Notes: generated from the letters alone by a model not told the origin. A DNA stretch of 64,000 nucleotides from Pseudomonas triclosanedens (GCF_026686735.1 NZ_CP113432.1:5817001-5881000); one strand, 5' to 3'; counted from the first letter of the stretch, positions 19,438 through 30,417 are shown. A program made the numbers and translations.

Positions 19438-21777
19438 ATGGACAGCATCAATACCCGTATCGCCGAAGAGCTTTCCGCACTGCCCTCCGGCCGCGTTCAA
19501 CCGCAGCAAGTCGCCGCTGCCGTCGCATTGCTCGATGAAGGCTCCACCGTTCCCTTCATCGCCCGCTACCGCAAGGAAGTCACCGGCAGCCTGGACGATA
19601 CCCAGTTGCGCATGCTCGAAGAGCGCCTGCGCTACCTGCGCGAACTGGACGAACGCCGCGCCGCGATCCTCGCCAGCATCGAGGAGCAGGGCAAGCTGAC
19701 CCCCGAGCTCACCCGCGAAATCAACCTCGCCGACACCAAGACCCGCCTCGAAGACCTTTACCTGCCGTATAAGCAGAAGCGCCGCACCAAGGGCCAGATT
19801 GCCCTGGAAGCCGGTCTGGGAGAGTTGGCCGACGCACTGTTCAACGACCCGAACCTGACCCCGGAAACCGAAGCGGCGCGCTTCGTCGACGCCGAGAAAG
19901 GCTTCGCCGACACCAAGGCCGTGCTCGAAGGCGCCAAGTACATTCTCATGGAGCGCTTCGCCGAGGACGCCACCCTGCTCGACCGGCTGCGCGTATTCCT
20001 CAAGGACAACGCCACCCTCACCGCTCGCGCGGTGCCGGGCAAGGAAACCGAAGGCGCCAAGTTCAGCGATTACTTCGAGCACGACGAGCCGCTCAAGAAC
20101 GCTCCGTCGCACCGCGCCCTGGCGATCTTCCGTGGCCGCAATGAAGGCGTGCTGAGCGTCGCCCTGAAGGTCGGCGAGGAACTGCCGGGCACCGCGCATC
20201 CGTGCGAGATCATGATCGGCGAGCGCTTCGGCATTTCCAACCAGGGCCGCGCCGCTGACAAGTGGCTCTCCGAAGTGGTGCGCTGGACCTGGAAGGTCAA
20301 GCTCTACACCCACCTGGAAACCGACCTGCTGGGCGAACTGCGCGAAGGCGCGGACGCCGAGGCGATCAACGTCTTCGCCCGCAACCTGCACGATCTCCTG
20401 CTGGCGGCCCCTGCCGGCCCGCGCGCCACCCTGGGCCTGGACCCGGGCCTGCGCACCGGCGTGAAGGTCGCGGTAGTCGATGCCACCGGCAAGCTGCTGG
20501 AGACCGCCACCGTGTACCCGCACGCGCCAAAGAACCAGTGGGACCAGACCATCGCCGTGCTCGCCGCGCTGTGCGCCAAGCACCAGGTGGAGCTGATCGC
20601 CATCGGCAACGGCACCGCCAGCCGAGAAACCGACAAGCTGGCCGCCGAGCTGATCAGGAAATACCCGGCGCTCAAGTGCACCAAGATCATGGTCAGCGAG
20701 GCCGGCGCTTCGGTGTACTCCGCCTCGGAACTGGCCGCCCGCGAATTCCCCGACCTCGACGTCTCGCTGCGCGGCGCCGTATCCATCGCCCGCCGCCTGC
20801 AGGACCCGCTGGCCGAGCTGGTGAAGATCGACCCGAAATCCATCGGCGTCGGCCAGTACCAGCACGACGTTTCCCAACTGCAGCTCGCGCGCAGCCTGGA
20901 TGCAGTGGTGGAAGACTGCGTGAACGCCGTGGGTGTGGATGTGAACACCGCATCCGCCGCCCTGCTGGCACGCATCTCCGGCCTGAACAGCACGCTGGCG
21001 CAGAACATCGTCTCGCACCGTGACGCCAACGGCGCGTTCAGGACCCGTGACGAGCTGAAGAAAGTCAGCCGCCTGGGCGAGAAGACCTTCGAACAGGCCG
21101 CCGGCTTCCTCCGCGTGATGAACGGCGACAACCCGCTGGATGCCTCCGCGGTGCATCCGGAAACCTACCCGCTGGTGCAGCGGATCGCCGCCGATACCGG
21201 CCGTGACGTGCGCTCTCTGATCGGCGACTCGGGTTTCCTCAAGCGCCTTGACCCGAAGAAATTCACCGACGAGCAGTTCGGCCTGCCCACCGTCACCGAC
21301 ATCCTGAAGGAGCTCGACAAGCCCGGCCGCGATCCGCGTCCGGAGTTCAAGACCGCCGAGTTCCAGGACGGCGTGGAGAGCCTCAAGGACCTCAAACCCG
21401 GCATGGTGCTCGAAGGCGTGGTGACCAACGTGACCAACTTCGGCGCTTTCGTCGACATCGGCGTTCACCAGGACGGCCTGGTGCATATCTCCGCGTTGTC
21501 CGAGAAGTTCGTGAAGGACCCGTACGAAGTGGTCAAGGCCGGCGACATCGTCAAGGTCAAGGTCATGGAAGTGGACATCCCGCGTAACCGCGTCGGCCTG
21601 TCCATGCGCATGAGCGACACCCCCGGCGAGAAAGTCGAAGGCCCGCGTGGTGGCGGCCGCCCCGGCAACGGTGCCCCGCGCGGCGAACGCGGCGCACCGC
21701 GCCAGCAGGAAAAGGCCCCGTCGAACAACGCGATGGCCGCCCTGTTCGCCAATGCCAAGCAACTGAAGAAGAAGTAA
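19438..21777 (+). CDS. tex: Tex transcription accessory protein
   Basis: Conserved nucleic-acid-binding protein associated with transcription and toxin expression. The 779-residue protein has the N-terminal helical Tex domain, a YqgF/RNase H-like domain starting at [13 protein letters not shown] (about 331), helix-hairpin-helix repeats ([23 protein letters not shown]) and an S1 RNA-binding domain (about 651-725: [19 protein letters not shown]). The tail is Gly/Arg/Pro-rich and basic. ATG 19438 has AGGTGG five bases upstream. The P. aeruginosa Tex structure is of nearly the same length. The thioesterase gene follows after nine bases. Confidence 0.96.
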   Translation: MDSINTRIAEELSALPSGRVQPQQVAAAVALLDEGSTVPFIARYRKEVTGSLDDTQLRMLEERLRYLRELDERRAAILASIEEQGKLTPELTREINLADTKTRLEDLYLPYKQKRRTKGQIALEAGLGELADALFNDPNLTPETEAARFVDAEKGFADTKAVLEGAKYILMERFAEDATLLDRLRVFLKDNATLTARAVPGKETEGAKFSDYFEHDEPLKNAPSHRALAIFRGRNEGVLSVALKVGEELPGTAHPCEIMIGERFGISNQGRAADKWLSEVVRWTWKVKLYTHLETDLLGELREGADAEAINVFARNLHDLLLAAPAGPRATLGLDPGLRTGVKVAVVDATGKLLETATVYPHAPKNQWDQTIAVLAALCAKHQVELIAIGNGTASRETDKLAAELIRKYPALKCTKIMVSEAGASVYSASELAAREFPDLDVSLRGAVSIARRLQDPLAELVKIDPKSIGVGQYQHDVSQLQLARSLDAVVEDCVNAVGVDVNTASAALLARISGLNSTLAQNIVSHRDANGAFRTRDELKKVSRLGEKTFEQAAGFLRVMNGDNPLDASAVHPETYPLVQRIAADTGRDVRSLIGDSGFLKRLDPKKFTDEQFGLPTVTDILKELDKPGRDPRPEFKTAEFQDGVESLKDLKPGMVLEGVVTNVTNFGAFVDIGVHQDGLVHISALSEKFVKDPYEVVKAGDIVKVKVMEVDIPRNRVGLSMRMSDTPGEKVEGPRGGGRPGNGAPRGERGAPRQQEKAPSNNAMAALFANAKQLKKK

Positions 21778-21786
21778 GGAGCCCCC

Positions 21787-22176
21787 GTGAGCGAGATGCC
21801 CAGCCGGGACACGCTGATCAGCGCGTTCAGCGAATTGGTCGGCCTGGAGCCCGTGAGCATCGGCGACGGTGTCGCCGAAGTGAGCCTGAAGATGGCCGAG
21901 CACCTGCGCAATCGCGGCAACGTGATGCACGGCGGTGCGCTGTTCTCGCTGATGGACGTGACGATGGGGCTGGCCTGCTCCGGCGCCCACGGCTTCGACC
22001 GGCAAAGCGTGACCCTGGAGTGCAAGATCAACTACATCCGCGCGGTCGCCGAAGGCGATGTGCGCTGCGTAGCCAGGGTCCTGCACGCCGGGCGGCGCTC
22101 GCTGGTGGTCGAGGCCGATATTTTCCAGGGCGACAAGCTGGTCGCGAAGGGGCAAGGCACCTTCGCACAGCTATAA
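21787..22176 (+). CDS. Hotdog-fold acyl-CoA thioesterase (PaaI-like)
   Basis: Hydrolyses acyl-CoA thioesters. The 129-residue protein has the PaaI/4HBT pattern: RNRGNVMHGGALFSLMDVTMGLA (about 41-63), with the HGG turn and the Asp57 catalytic region, then SVTLECKINYIRAV and a final strand. GTG start with GGAGCCCCC upstream; nine bases after tex, so probably co-transcribed. It corresponds to PA5202, a characterised thioesterase in P. aeruginosa (recall). Natural substrate uncertain. Confidence 0.88.
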   Translation: MSEMPSRDTLISAFSELVGLEPVSIGDGVAEVSLKMAEHLRNRGNVMHGGALFSLMDVTMGLACSGAHGFDRQSVTLECKINYIRAVAEGDVRCVARVLHAGRRSLVVEADIFQGDKLVAKGQGTFAQL

Positions 22177-22257
22177 ATCGCCGTACGACATCTGACCTAT
22201 GCTGTAGCCGGAGCCCACAAAACACGGGCGCCGGCGCAGCGTTCAAGAGCCTGTTTC

Positions 22258-22299
22258 CAACGTAGCCCTGCCCACGCGCAGCAGATCATATGCAGGTTC
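22258..22299. repeat. Partial copy of the tex-upstream repeat
   Basis: Positions 22258-22290 match 19371-19403 at 27 of 33 bases, including an identical 16-base core (ACGCGCAGCAGATCAT). Only the right arm of the element is present. It sits in the 220-base gap before gshA. Confidence 0.5.
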
Positions 22300-22396
22300 G
22301 ACGCAAGCCAGGCGACCACGCCAATGGTGTTCTCCCCTTGTAGACCGCCCAGTCCACCCCCATAGTGGGGCGACTGCCGTGTGAAGGACTTCCAAC

Positions 22397-23983
22397 TTGA
22401 GCGACCAACTCTCCCGCCGCCTGGCTCTGCTCGGCGATGCTGCCAACCTGTCCCTGCTCACCCAGTGCCTGCACGGTATCGAGCGCGAATGCCTGCGCGT
22501 CGACGAACGCGGCAAGCTGGCCATGACCCCGCATCCGCGCGCGCTCGGCTCGGCCCTGACCAACCCGCAGATCACCACCGACTACTCCGAGTCCTTGCTG
22601 GAATTCATCACCCCTACCGCCAGCAGCGTCGAACAAACCCTGGAAGCCCTGGGTGAAATCCACCGCTTCGCCTACCAGAAACTCGACGGCGAGTACCTGT
22701 GGAGCCCGTCGATGCCTTGTGAACTGCCGGATGAGGAAGACATCCCGATTGCCCGCTACGGCAGTTCGCACATCGGCCGACTGAAGTACGTCTATCGCAA
22801 GGGTCTGGCCCTGCGTTACGGCAAGACCATGCAGTGCATCGCCGGCATCCACTACAACTTCTCCCTCCCCGAGGGGCTGTGGGAACTGCTGCGCCGGGAA
22901 GAAGGCAGCGAGAAGAGTGCGCGGGACTTTCAGTCCCACCGCTACATCGCGATGATCCGCAACTTCCGCCGCCATAGCTGGCTGCTGATGTACCTGTTCG
23001 GCGCCTCCCCGGCGCTGGACGCAGGCTTCCTGCGCGGCCGCCCGCACGGCCTGGAAGCCTTCGACGAGCACACCCTCTACCTGCCCTACGCCACCAGCCT
23101 GCGGATGAGCGACCTGGGCTACCAGAACAACGCCCAGGCAGGCCTGACGCCCTGCTACAACGACCTCGACAGCTACATCGACAGCCTGCGCCGCGCGGTC
23201 AGCACGCCCTATGCGCCGTACGAGAAAGTCGGCACCAAGGTCGACGGCGAGTGGGTACAGCTCAACACCAACATCCTGCAGATCGAAAACGAGTACTACT
23301 CGAGCATCCGCCCGAAACGCGTCACCTACACCGGCGAGCGTCCGATCCAGGCGCTGATGGCCCGTGGTGTGCAGTACGTCGAGGCACGTTGCCTGGACAT
23401 CAACCCCTTCCTGCCGCTGGGCATCGACCTCCCGGAGGCGCGCTTCCTCGACGCCTTCCTGCTCTTCTGCGCACTCTCCGACAGTCCGCCGCTGGGCGGC
23501 TGCGAGTGCGGCGCGGCCACCAGCAATTTCCTCAAGACCGTCAAGGAAGGCCGGCGCCCCGGCCTGATGCTGGAGCGCGGCGGCAAACAGGTGGAGCTCA
23601 AAGACTGGGCCTGCAGCCTGCTCGATGCCATCGTCCCGATCGTCGAGCTGCTCGACCGCGCCCGTGGCGGCAACCTGCATGCCGAGAGCCTGCAGCAGCA
23701 GCGCGCCAAGGTGGCTGACCCCGACCTGACGCCGTCCGCGCGGGTACTGGCAGAGATGCGCGAACGCGGCGAGAGTTTCGAAGCCTTCTCCCTGCGCTAC
23801 AGCCGCCAGCACGCCGCGACGCTGCGCTCGCAACCGCTGACTGCCGAGGAGCAGGCCCGCTTCGAACAGATGGCCAGCCAGTCCCTGGCCGAACAGGATG
23901 AGCTGGAACACCATCCCGAAGGTGACTTCGACACCTTCGTCGCGGCTTACCAGGCAAGCATCCTGGGCCTGATCAGCGTGTAG
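22397..23983 (+). CDS. gshA: Glutamate-cysteine ligase
   Basis: Joins glutamate and cysteine with ATP, the first and limiting step of glutathione synthesis. The 528-residue protein is of the gammaproteobacterial type: [13 protein letters not shown] near the N-terminus, [32 protein letters not shown], and [17 protein letters not shown]. The only start giving this N-terminus is TTG 22397, with AAGGA eight bases upstream. Monocistronic, convergent with argA. The 255-base spacer after it holds no gene. Confidence 0.96.
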   Translation: MSDQLSRRLALLGDAANLSLLTQCLHGIERECLRVDERGKLAMTPHPRALGSALTNPQITTDYSESLLEFITPTASSVEQTLEALGEIHRFAYQKLDGEYLWSPSMPCELPDEEDIPIARYGSSHIGRLKYVYRKGLALRYGKTMQCIAGIHYNFSLPEGLWELLRREEGSEKSARDFQSHRYIAMIRNFRRHSWLLMYLFGASPALDAGFLRGRPHGLEAFDEHTLYLPYATSLRMSDLGYQNNAQAGLTPCYNDLDSYIDSLRRAVSTPYAPYEKVGTKVDGEWVQLNTNILQIENEYYSSIRPKRVTYTGERPIQALMARGVQYVEARCLDINPFLPLGIDLPEARFLDAFLLFCALSDSPPLGGCECGAATSNFLKTVKEGRRPGLMLERGGKQVELKDWACSLLDAIVPIVELLDRARGGNLHAESLQQQRAKVADPDLTPSARVLAEMRERGESFEAFSLRYSRQHAATLRSQPLTAEEQARFEQMASQSLAEQDELEHHPEGDFDTFVAAYQASILGLISV

Positions 23984-24238
23984 CCGGACGTGGAAGCCCT
24001 GACAGCGTTCAAATAGAAGTCTGCTCCGCCCACATCGTCAGGGAAGACTTCCCTCCTGCGGCGAACCCTGCGGCCACAGCCAAAGGGTTCGCTGGATTTC
24101 CCTCCCGCAGGAGAACCGACGATGCCGCAATCCCAATGACTGGGCACTCGGCGAGGCCATGAGAACGCCCCGGCGAGCGCTGCGAAGCGAGTTGACGACG
24201 CCGGCCACGCGCGCCTTGGCAGAAGGCGGGCAGGAGCC

Positions 24239-25537
24239 CTACAGCACCTTCTCGAACACCTGAGAATTACGCTGGTAGTTGTACAGCGAGGCGCGCGCCG
24301 CTGGCAGCCGGTCCACACTGCTGGGCTGGAAGCCACGCTCGCGGAACCAGTGGGCGGTACGGGTGGTGAGAACGTAGAGCGTCTTGAGACCGAGATTGCG
24401 TGCGCGTTGCTCGATGCGCTCCAGCAGTTCGTCGCCGCGCCCGCCGTGGCGGTATTCCGGGTTCACTGCGAGGCACGCCAGTTCACCGGCATCGGAGTCG
24501 GCAATGGGATAGAGCGCCGCGCAGGCGATGATCAACCCCTCGCGCTCGACGATGCTGAACTGCTCGATCTCGCGCTCCAGCACCTCCCGCGAGCGGCGCA
24601 CCAGGATGCCCTGCTCTTCAAGCGGCCGGATCAGTTCCAACAGGCCACCGACATCTTCGATGCCCGCTTCGCGCAGTTGCTCGAACTGCTCCTGCGCCAC
24701 AAGCGTGCCGTTGCCGGTGCGGGTGAACAGCTCGGATAACAACGCGCCATCCTCGGTGAAGCTGACGATATGGCTGCGCCGAACGCCGGCCCGGCAGGCC
24801 TGCGCCGCGGCGTCGAGCAACTCGCCCTGGTAACTGGAACCAAGCCGCTCCAGGTGCATCGGCACCTGCTGCGGACGCAGCTCGCGCACCAGACGGCCTT
24901 CGCCGTCCATCAGGCCACGCTCGGCTCCGTAGAGAATCAGTTTGTCGGCGCCAAGGTCGATGGCAGCGCGCATGGCGACGTCTTCGCAGGCGAGGTTGAA
25001 AATCTCGCCGGTCGGCGAGTAGCCCAGCGGCGAGAGCAGCACGATGCTGCGCTCGTCGAGCTGGCGGTTGATGCCCTTGCGGTCGATCCGACGCACTTCG
25101 CCGGTGTGGTGGTAGTCGATGCCTTCGACAACACCGATTGGCCGCGCGGTGACGAAGTTGCCGGAGGTCACGCGCATGCGCGAGCCCTGCATGGGCGATG
25201 CGGCCATATCCATCGACAGGCGCGCCTCGATGGCGATGCGCAGGTTGCCCACCGCGTCGATCACACAGCCGAGAGTCGGTGCATCGGTCACCCGTAGGCC
25301 GCGGTGGAAACGCGGCGCCAGCCCGTGCTGGGCCAGGCGCGCCTCGATCTGCGGACGCGAGCCGTGCACCAGCACCAGGCGCACGCCAAGGCTGTGCAGC
25401 AGCACCAGGTCGTGAACGATGTTGCCGAAATTGGAATCCTCGACCCCCTCGCCGGGCAACATCACCACGAAGGTGCAGTCACGGTGCGAGTTGATGTAGG
25501 GCGAGGCGTGGCGTAGCCAGTTGACGTAGTCGTGCAT
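24239..25537 (-). CDS. argA: N-acetylglutamate synthase
   Basis: Acetylates glutamate with acetyl-CoA, the first step of arginine synthesis. The 432-residue protein has an N-terminal amino-acid-kinase-like domain (about 1-270; VLVHGSRPQIEARL, GNFVTARPIGV) that in this family binds the feedback inhibitor arginine. A C-terminal GNAT domain (about 285-432; LACLAVNPEYRHGGRGDELLERI) does the catalysis. Length matches classical ArgA. Next on the same strand upstream is argE, 163 bases away. Confidence 0.96.
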   Translation of the reverse strand: MHDYVNWLRHASPYINSHRDCTFVVMLPGEGVEDSNFGNIVHDLVLLHSLGVRLVLVHGSRPQIEARLAQHGLAPRFHRGLRVTDAPTLGCVIDAVGNLRIAIEARLSMDMAASPMQGSRMRVTSGNFVTARPIGVVEGIDYHHTGEVRRIDRKGINRQLDERSIVLLSPLGYSPTGEIFNLACEDVAMRAAIDLGADKLILYGAERGLMDGEGRLVRELRPQQVPMHLERLGSSYQGELLDAAAQACRAGVRRSHIVSFTEDGALLSELFTRTGNGTLVAQEQFEQLREAGIEDVGGLLELIRPLEEQGILVRRSREVLEREIEQFSIVEREGLIIACAALYPIADSDAGELACLAVNPEYRHGGRGDELLERIEQRARNLGLKTLYVLTTRTAHWFRERGFQPSSVDRLPAARASLYNYQRNSQVFEKVL

Positions 25538-25700
25538 TGCTTGAACAGCCTGTCGTGCGAATGGGCGGAAATCTGTCGAGTTGCGGCCGAAGGACGGCCT
25601 CGGGCGGCGCGGTTATCGTCGTCGCAGGAACATCGACAGTTTTCTCCTCTTCAGTGGTACGCGTGCCCGGTTACGGGCGCTCTACAGGCAATCGGGTTCT

Positions 25701-26840
25701 CTACAGGCAGTAGTGGCGGATCAGTCCGCGCAGCAATTCCACGGTCGGCTCGATGCGGGCGAGCTCGAGATGTTCGTCCGGCTGGTGGGCGCAAGCGATG
25801 TCGCCAGGGCCGAGCACCAGGGTCTGGCAGCCGAGCTGCTGAAGATACGGTGCTTCGGTGCCAAAGGCTACCGCTTCCGCGCGATGCCCGCTCAGACTTT
25901 CGGCGATACGCACCAGCTCACTGTCGGCAGCTTCCTCGAACGGCGGAACGGCGGGGAACAGCGGCCGGTATTCGAGTTGTACACAATGGCGCTCGGCGAC
26001 CGGCCGCAGGCGCTCGCGGATCGCCTGGCGCAGCATTTCCGGGCGCATTCCCGGCAATGGCCGAAGGTCGAACTCCAGCGCACACTGCCCGCAAATGCGG
26101 TTGGGGTTGTCGCCGCCGTGGATACAGCCGAGGTTGAGCGTCGGTTGCGGCACGCTGAACTGTGGATTGGCGAACTCGCGCTGCCATTCGCCACGCAGCG
26201 CCAGCAACTCGCCGATAGCGGCGTGCATCGCCTCCAGCGCGCTGCGCCCAAGACCGGGATCGGAGGAGTGGCCACTCTGCCCGAGGATGTCGATGCGCTC
26301 CATCATCACGCCCTTGTGCAGGCGGATCGGCTTGAGATTGGTCGGCTCGCCGATCACCGCCGCGCGCCCCAGCGACCGCCCGGACCCCGCCAGCGCGCGG
26401 GCGCCGGACATGGAGCTTTCCTCGTCGCAGGTGGCGAGCAGGATCAACGGCTGCTTGAGCGGCTGGCCGATCAACGGCAACAGCGCCTCGATGGCCAGGG
26501 CGAAGAAGCCCTTCATGTCGCAACTACCCAGGCCGAACCAGCGGCCATCACGCTCGTCCAGGCGCAACGGATCGCTTTTCCACAGGGCGTCGTCGTAGGG
26601 CACGGTATCGGTATGCCCGGCCAGCACCAGGCCACCGGGGCCGCTGCCGAGCACGGCGATCAGGTTGAACTTGCCCGGCGTGACTTCCTGCAGCTCGCAG
26701 GCGAAGCCCAGCTCGCCCAGCCAACTGCCCAGCAGCTCCACCACGGGGCGGTTGGACTGATCCAGCGCCGCCTGGGTACAACTCACAGAGGGAATGGCGA
26801 TCAGCTCGGCAAAGCGTTGTTTCAGCGATGGCAATGGCAT
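25701..26840 (-). CDS. argE: Acetylornithine deacetylase
   Basis: Family M20 zinc peptidase converting N-acetylornithine to ornithine. The 379-residue protein has the metal ligands in AGHTDTVP (His76, Asp78 region), GSCDMKG (Asp108), TCDEESS (Glu140/141) and a C-terminal ACAHQPDEHLE His; the dimerisation domain (about 175-290) lies between. Pseudomonads also have ArgJ, which recycles the acetyl group, so ArgE here may be secondary. It heads the minus-strand pair argE-argA. Confidence 0.93.
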   Translation of the reverse strand: MPLPSLKQRFAELIAIPSVSCTQAALDQSNRPVVELLGSWLGELGFACELQEVTPGKFNLIAVLGSGPGGLVLAGHTDTVPYDDALWKSDPLRLDERDGRWFGLGSCDMKGFFALAIEALLPLIGQPLKQPLILLATCDEESSMSGARALAGSGRSLGRAAVIGEPTNLKPIRLHKGVMMERIDILGQSGHSSDPGLGRSALEAMHAAIGELLALRGEWQREFANPQFSVPQPTLNLGCIHGGDNPNRICGQCALEFDLRPLPGMRPEMLRQAIRERLRPVAERHCVQLEYRPLFPAVPPFEEAADSELVRIAESLSGHRAEAVAFGTEAPYLQQLGCQTLVLGPGDIACAHQPDEHLELARIEPTVELLRGLIRHYCL

Positions 26841-26902
26841 CGGCTTCTCCTGGACGGTCCGGGACCATCATGGCCGATTGGGCTGTGACTGAAAACCGCA
26901 GG

Positions 26903-28165
26903 TCAGCCGAACAGTGCCCGCAGGATCAGGTAGAAGACGATCGACAACAGCGCTCCGGCAGGCAGGGTGATGACCCAGGAGACGAAGATCGAGCCGATCA
27001 CACGCAGGTTGAGCGCGCCGATGCCGCGGGCGATGCCGATGCCCAGCACCGCACCCACCAGGGTGTGGGTGGTGGATACCGGCAGGCCGATGGCAGACGC
27101 GCCAACCACGGTGGTGGCAGTCGCCAGTTCGGCGGCGAAGCCGCGGCTGGGGGTGAGTTCGGTGATTTCCCGGCCGATGGTGGCAATCACCTTGTAGCCA
27201 TAGGTCGCTAGCCCCACGACGATACCCACCGCCCCCAACAGCAGCACCCAGCCGGGCACTGGCGAACGGGCCATGAGCTGCAGGTCTCCACCGGCCTTCA
27301 CCACACTGACGATGGCCGCCAGCGGTCCTACCGCGTTGGCCACATCGTTGGCGCCGTGGGCGAAAGCCATTGAGCAGGCGGTAAACACCATCAGTACCGC
27401 AAACACCCGCTCCACGCCGCTGGCACGCCTGGCGGCATCACCGTTGGGGGGGCTGATCCGCCGCAGCAGCACGATCCCCAGCAGCATCACCGCCGCCCCC
27501 ACCAGCAGCGCCAGCGCAACGCTCTGCGCAGCGCCCAGATCCAGGCCCAGGTGCTTGAGGCCCTTGCCGATAGTCATCAGCGAAACCATGAAGCCGGTGA
27601 GGAACATGTACAGCGGGACGTAGCGGCGGGCGTTGTGGAATGGGTCGTCGGTCCGCAGGATCAGCCACTGCACGCTCTGGAACAGCAGCAGCGCGACCAC
27701 CCCGGAAAGCACCGGGGTCACCACCCAACTGGCGACTATGGGGCCGATGGCCGACCACTGCACTGCATGTACCGACACGCCGACCGAGGCGAAACCGATG
27801 ATCGCGCCAACGATGGAATGCGTGGTGGAGACCGGCCAGCCGCGCAGCGTCGCCACCATCAGCCAGACTCCCGCCGCCAGCAGCGAAGCGAGCATCCCCG
27901 GCACCAGAACCTCTGGCGTCATCATCTGCAGATCGACGATGCCGCTCTTGATCGTCTCGGTGACCTGCCCGCCGGCAAAGTAGGCGCCACAGAACTCGAA
28001 GACCATCGCAACGCAGATCGCCTGGCGAATGGTCAACGCCCGCGAGCCGACGGAGGTACCCATTGCGTTGGCGACATCGTTCGCGCCCACGCCCCAGGCC
28101 ATGAAGAAACCGAACAGGCAGGCCAGCGCCAGGAAAACCAGGCCATAGTCGGCGATCAACGCCAT
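26903..28165 (-). CDS. pit: PiT-family inorganic phosphate transporter
   Basis: Low-affinity phosphate (metal-phosphate/H+ symport) transporter in the inner membrane. The 420-residue protein is hydrophobic throughout, with about ten membrane segments. It carries the duplicated PiT signature GANDVANAMGTSVGSRAL (about 28-45) and GANDVANAVGPLAAI, each followed by a PVSTTH motif. Co-directional with the DUF47 gene 40 bases upstream, the usual Pit-PhoU-like pair. Confidence 0.93.
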   Translation of the reverse strand: MALIADYGLVFLALACLFGFFMAWGVGANDVANAMGTSVGSRALTIRQAICVAMVFEFCGAYFAGGQVTETIKSGIVDLQMMTPEVLVPGMLASLLAAGVWLMVATLRGWPVSTTHSIVGAIIGFASVGVSVHAVQWSAIGPIVASWVVTPVLSGVVALLLFQSVQWLILRTDDPFHNARRYVPLYMFLTGFMVSLMTIGKGLKHLGLDLGAAQSVALALLVGAAVMLLGIVLLRRISPPNGDAARRASGVERVFAVLMVFTACSMAFAHGANDVANAVGPLAAIVSVVKAGGDLQLMARSPVPGWVLLLGAVGIVVGLATYGYKVIATIGREITELTPSRGFAAELATATTVVGASAIGLPVSTTHTLVGAVLGIGIARGIGALNLRVIGSIFVSWVITLPAGALLSIVFYLILRALFG

Positions 28166-28205
28166 AAGTCAGGTCTCTCGAAAAGGTGACGGGAAGGTGC
28201 TCGCC

Positions 28206-28883
28206 TCAGCGCGCCAGCAACTGCTCCAGCCGGTTGCCGACCCGTTGCGCACGGTCAGCCACCTGGCCGACCCATTCGATGATCTGGTAAAGAAACATCA
28301 CATCCACCGGAGGCAGCGCGTGCTCCTGCTGGAACAGGCAACGACGCACCTCGATCTGCAGCCGGTCGGTGTCATCCTCGATTCGCTCCAGCTCCTCGAC
28401 CATGCGCTCCACCAGCATCGCCTCATGGCCGCCAAACCCGGTTTCGAGCAATTCGTTGAGCTCTCCAACCGCCCGCATCGCCTGGGCGCTGGCTTCCACC
28501 GCGCGTTCCACGTATTCGAGCATCAGCGGCTGCAATGTCCGCGGAATACGCATCTGCCGCCCCAGCATCAGGCCGGCGATGTCCTTGGCGCGGTTGGCGA
28601 CTTTGTCCTGTACACTCAGCAGTTCAAGCAGATCAGAGCGCGGCACTGGCAGGAACAGGCCCCGGGGCAGGTGCATGCGCACCGCCTTCTTCAAGCGGTC
28701 GGCTTCACGTTCGAGCGCCACCATCTGCCGCTGGATGACCTCGACACCCGGCCAATCCTCGGCGAGCACCGCCTGAAACAGCGGTATCAGGCACACCACG
28801 CATTCATGGACCTTGGCGATGTGCTGCTGCATGGGGCCGATCGGCGAACGACCGAACAGACTGACAAAGGGGTTGGTCGGCAT
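28206..28883 (-). CDS. DUF47 / PhoU-like phosphate regulator
   Basis: A 225-residue all-helical cytoplasmic protein of the TIGR00153/DUF47 family, whose genes nearly always accompany PiT transporters and modulate them. Conserved acid-rich helices are visible: EREADRLKKAVRMHLPRGLFLPVPRSDLLELLSVQDKVANRAKDIAGL (about 63-110) and ELERIEDDTDRLQIEVRR (near the C-terminal third). Start at 28883 has GGGAGG six bases upstream. It is the first gene of the pair with pit and is divergent from the CYTH-CHAD gene. Confidence 0.88.
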   Translation of the reverse strand: MPTNPFVSLFGRSPIGPMQQHIAKVHECVVCLIPLFQAVLAEDWPGVEVIQRQMVALEREADRLKKAVRMHLPRGLFLPVPRSDLLELLSVQDKVANRAKDIAGLMLGRQMRIPRTLQPLMLEYVERAVEASAQAMRAVGELNELLETGFGGHEAMLVERMVEELERIEDDTDRLQIEVRRCLFQQEHALPPVDVMFLYQIIEWVGQVADRAQRVGNRLEQLLAR

Positions 28884-28995
28884 CGTGGACCTCCCGTGGA
28901 GACACGTCGGCAAGTATAGAAACCGCTGCCGGCGTCACTTTTGATCTGAAACATCTTCATCTCAGGACGCGCGCGTCCTGGAAACGGACATCGCC

Positions 28996-30360
28996 ATGCA
29001 GAAAGAGACCGAAATCAAACTGCGCGCCAGCCGCGAAACCCTCGAGGCCCTGCGCGATCACCCGGCGCTGAAGAAGCGCAACAAGTCCGGCTGGGAACCG
29101 CGCGAACTGTTCAACCAGTACTTCGACACGCCCACCCGCGAGCTGGCCCGCGCCCGCGTGGCCCTGCGCATGCGCCGCGACGGCGAGCAGTACATCCAGA
29201 CCCTGAAGACCCGCGGCCAGAGCGTCGCCGGGCTTTCCGAGCGCAACGAATGGGACTGGTACCTGGAGAAGAACAAGCTGGACCTGAAGAAACTCGACGA
29301 CCAGTGCTGGCCGGCCGCCCTGGCCGACCTGGACAAGAAGCAACTGGCGCCGATCTTCAGCACCGACTTCACCCGCCAGCGCGCCGAGATCGCCTGGGGC
29401 CGCGGCAAGGCCAAGGTGGTCATCGAGGCCGCGCTGGACCTGGGCAAGGTCATCGCCGGCAAGCAGGAAGAAGAAATCTGCGAGCTGGAGCTGGAGCTGC
29501 GCCAGGGCGAACCCGCCGCGCTGCTGGAGCTGGCGCTGGAACTGGCGGCCGACCTGCCGCTCATGCCCTGCGACATCAGCAAGGCCGAGCGTGGCTACCG
29601 GCTGTTCGATCCATCGAGCTACAGCATCCAGGCCGATGCGCAGAAGCTGCTGGCGGAAACGCCGCTCGACGGCGCCTTCGCGGCGATCTCCTGGTCGCTG
29701 CTGGGCAATAGCCAGCGCCTGGCCGAGCAGTACCGCTTCAACGGCCACTGGCGCCTGCTGGAAGACTGGCTGCGCCAACTGGTCGACCTGCGAGCGCTGC
29801 TCGGCAGCCTCGGCCAGGCGGTGCCGCGTGCCACCACCCGTGAACTGCGCGATGCGCTCGACGCGCTGATCGCCGACTGGCGCCCGCGCCTGGAACAGGG
29901 CAGCAATGACGAAGCCGTGCGCCAGCAGGCGCCGGAAGCCTTCCGCGCGGAGCTGGCGAATACGCGCTGGGGGCAATTCTCCCTGTCGGCCTCGCGCTGG
30001 CTGCTGGCCAAGGGCTGGACCGAAGGCCGCAACGAGCGCGGCAATCGCCAGGGCGCCGCGCCGCTGGGCAAGTGGCTGGTTCGCCTGCTCGCCGAGGAGG
30101 CGCAGGCCATGCCGCTGTCGCGCGCCCAGCAACTACCGGAAGTACTCGCCGACCAGTTGCCGCGCGTGCAGCGCATGCTGGTCTGGCTGCGCCCGGCGCG
30201 CGGTGTGCTGGAGCTGCCGGAAGTCGATCGCCTGTACGGCGAGCTGGCCAAGCTGGAAGAGCTGCTGGCCGCGCCGGACAGCGAGGGCCGCCTGGATGCC
30301 CTGGCAGCCCAGGCCCATACTGTGCTCACCCTCAAGCCGTGGAAGGCCCTTTTGAAATAA
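28996..30360 (+). CDS. CYTH-CHAD domain protein (inorganic triphosphatase type)
   Basis: The N-terminal CYTH domain (about 1-200) opens with ETEIKLR, the ExExK signature (Glu4, Glu6, Lys8), and has basic and acidic tunnel residues such as RVALRMRRDGEQ, TLKTRG and ELELELRQGE. The C-terminal half (about 215-454) is a CHAD domain, an all-helical, basic polyphosphate-binding module. Relatives hydrolyse inorganic triphosphate (YgiF), and CHAD proteins bind polyphosphate granules. Divergent from the DUF47-pit pair, which fits a role in phosphate metabolism. Confidence 0.88.
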   Translation: MQKETEIKLRASRETLEALRDHPALKKRNKSGWEPRELFNQYFDTPTRELARARVALRMRRDGEQYIQTLKTRGQSVAGLSERNEWDWYLEKNKLDLKKLDDQCWPAALADLDKKQLAPIFSTDFTRQRAEIAWGRGKAKVVIEAALDLGKVIAGKQEEEICELELELRQGEPAALLELALELAADLPLMPCDISKAERGYRLFDPSSYSIQADAQKLLAETPLDGAFAAISWSLLGNSQRLAEQYRFNGHWRLLEDWLRQLVDLRALLGSLGQAVPRATTRELRDALDALIADWRPRLEQGSNDEAVRQQAPEAFRAELANTRWGQFSLSASRWLLAKGWTEGRNERGNRQGAAPLGKWLVRLLAEEAQAMPLSRAQQLPEVLADQLPRVQRMLVWLRPARGVLELPEVDRLYGELAKLEELLAAPDSEGRLDALAAQAHTVLTLKPWKALLK

Positions 30361-30417
30361 GCTGACCGGGCATTACGGCGGGTCACGCACGGCCCGCCTT
30401 ACTCGAAGGGAGTCCGT

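Noticed and set aside
19426..22155. A 909-codon open frame antisense to tex
   Set aside because: It is a shadow frame caused by GC-rich codon use. It has no family motif and tex opposite it is unmistakable.
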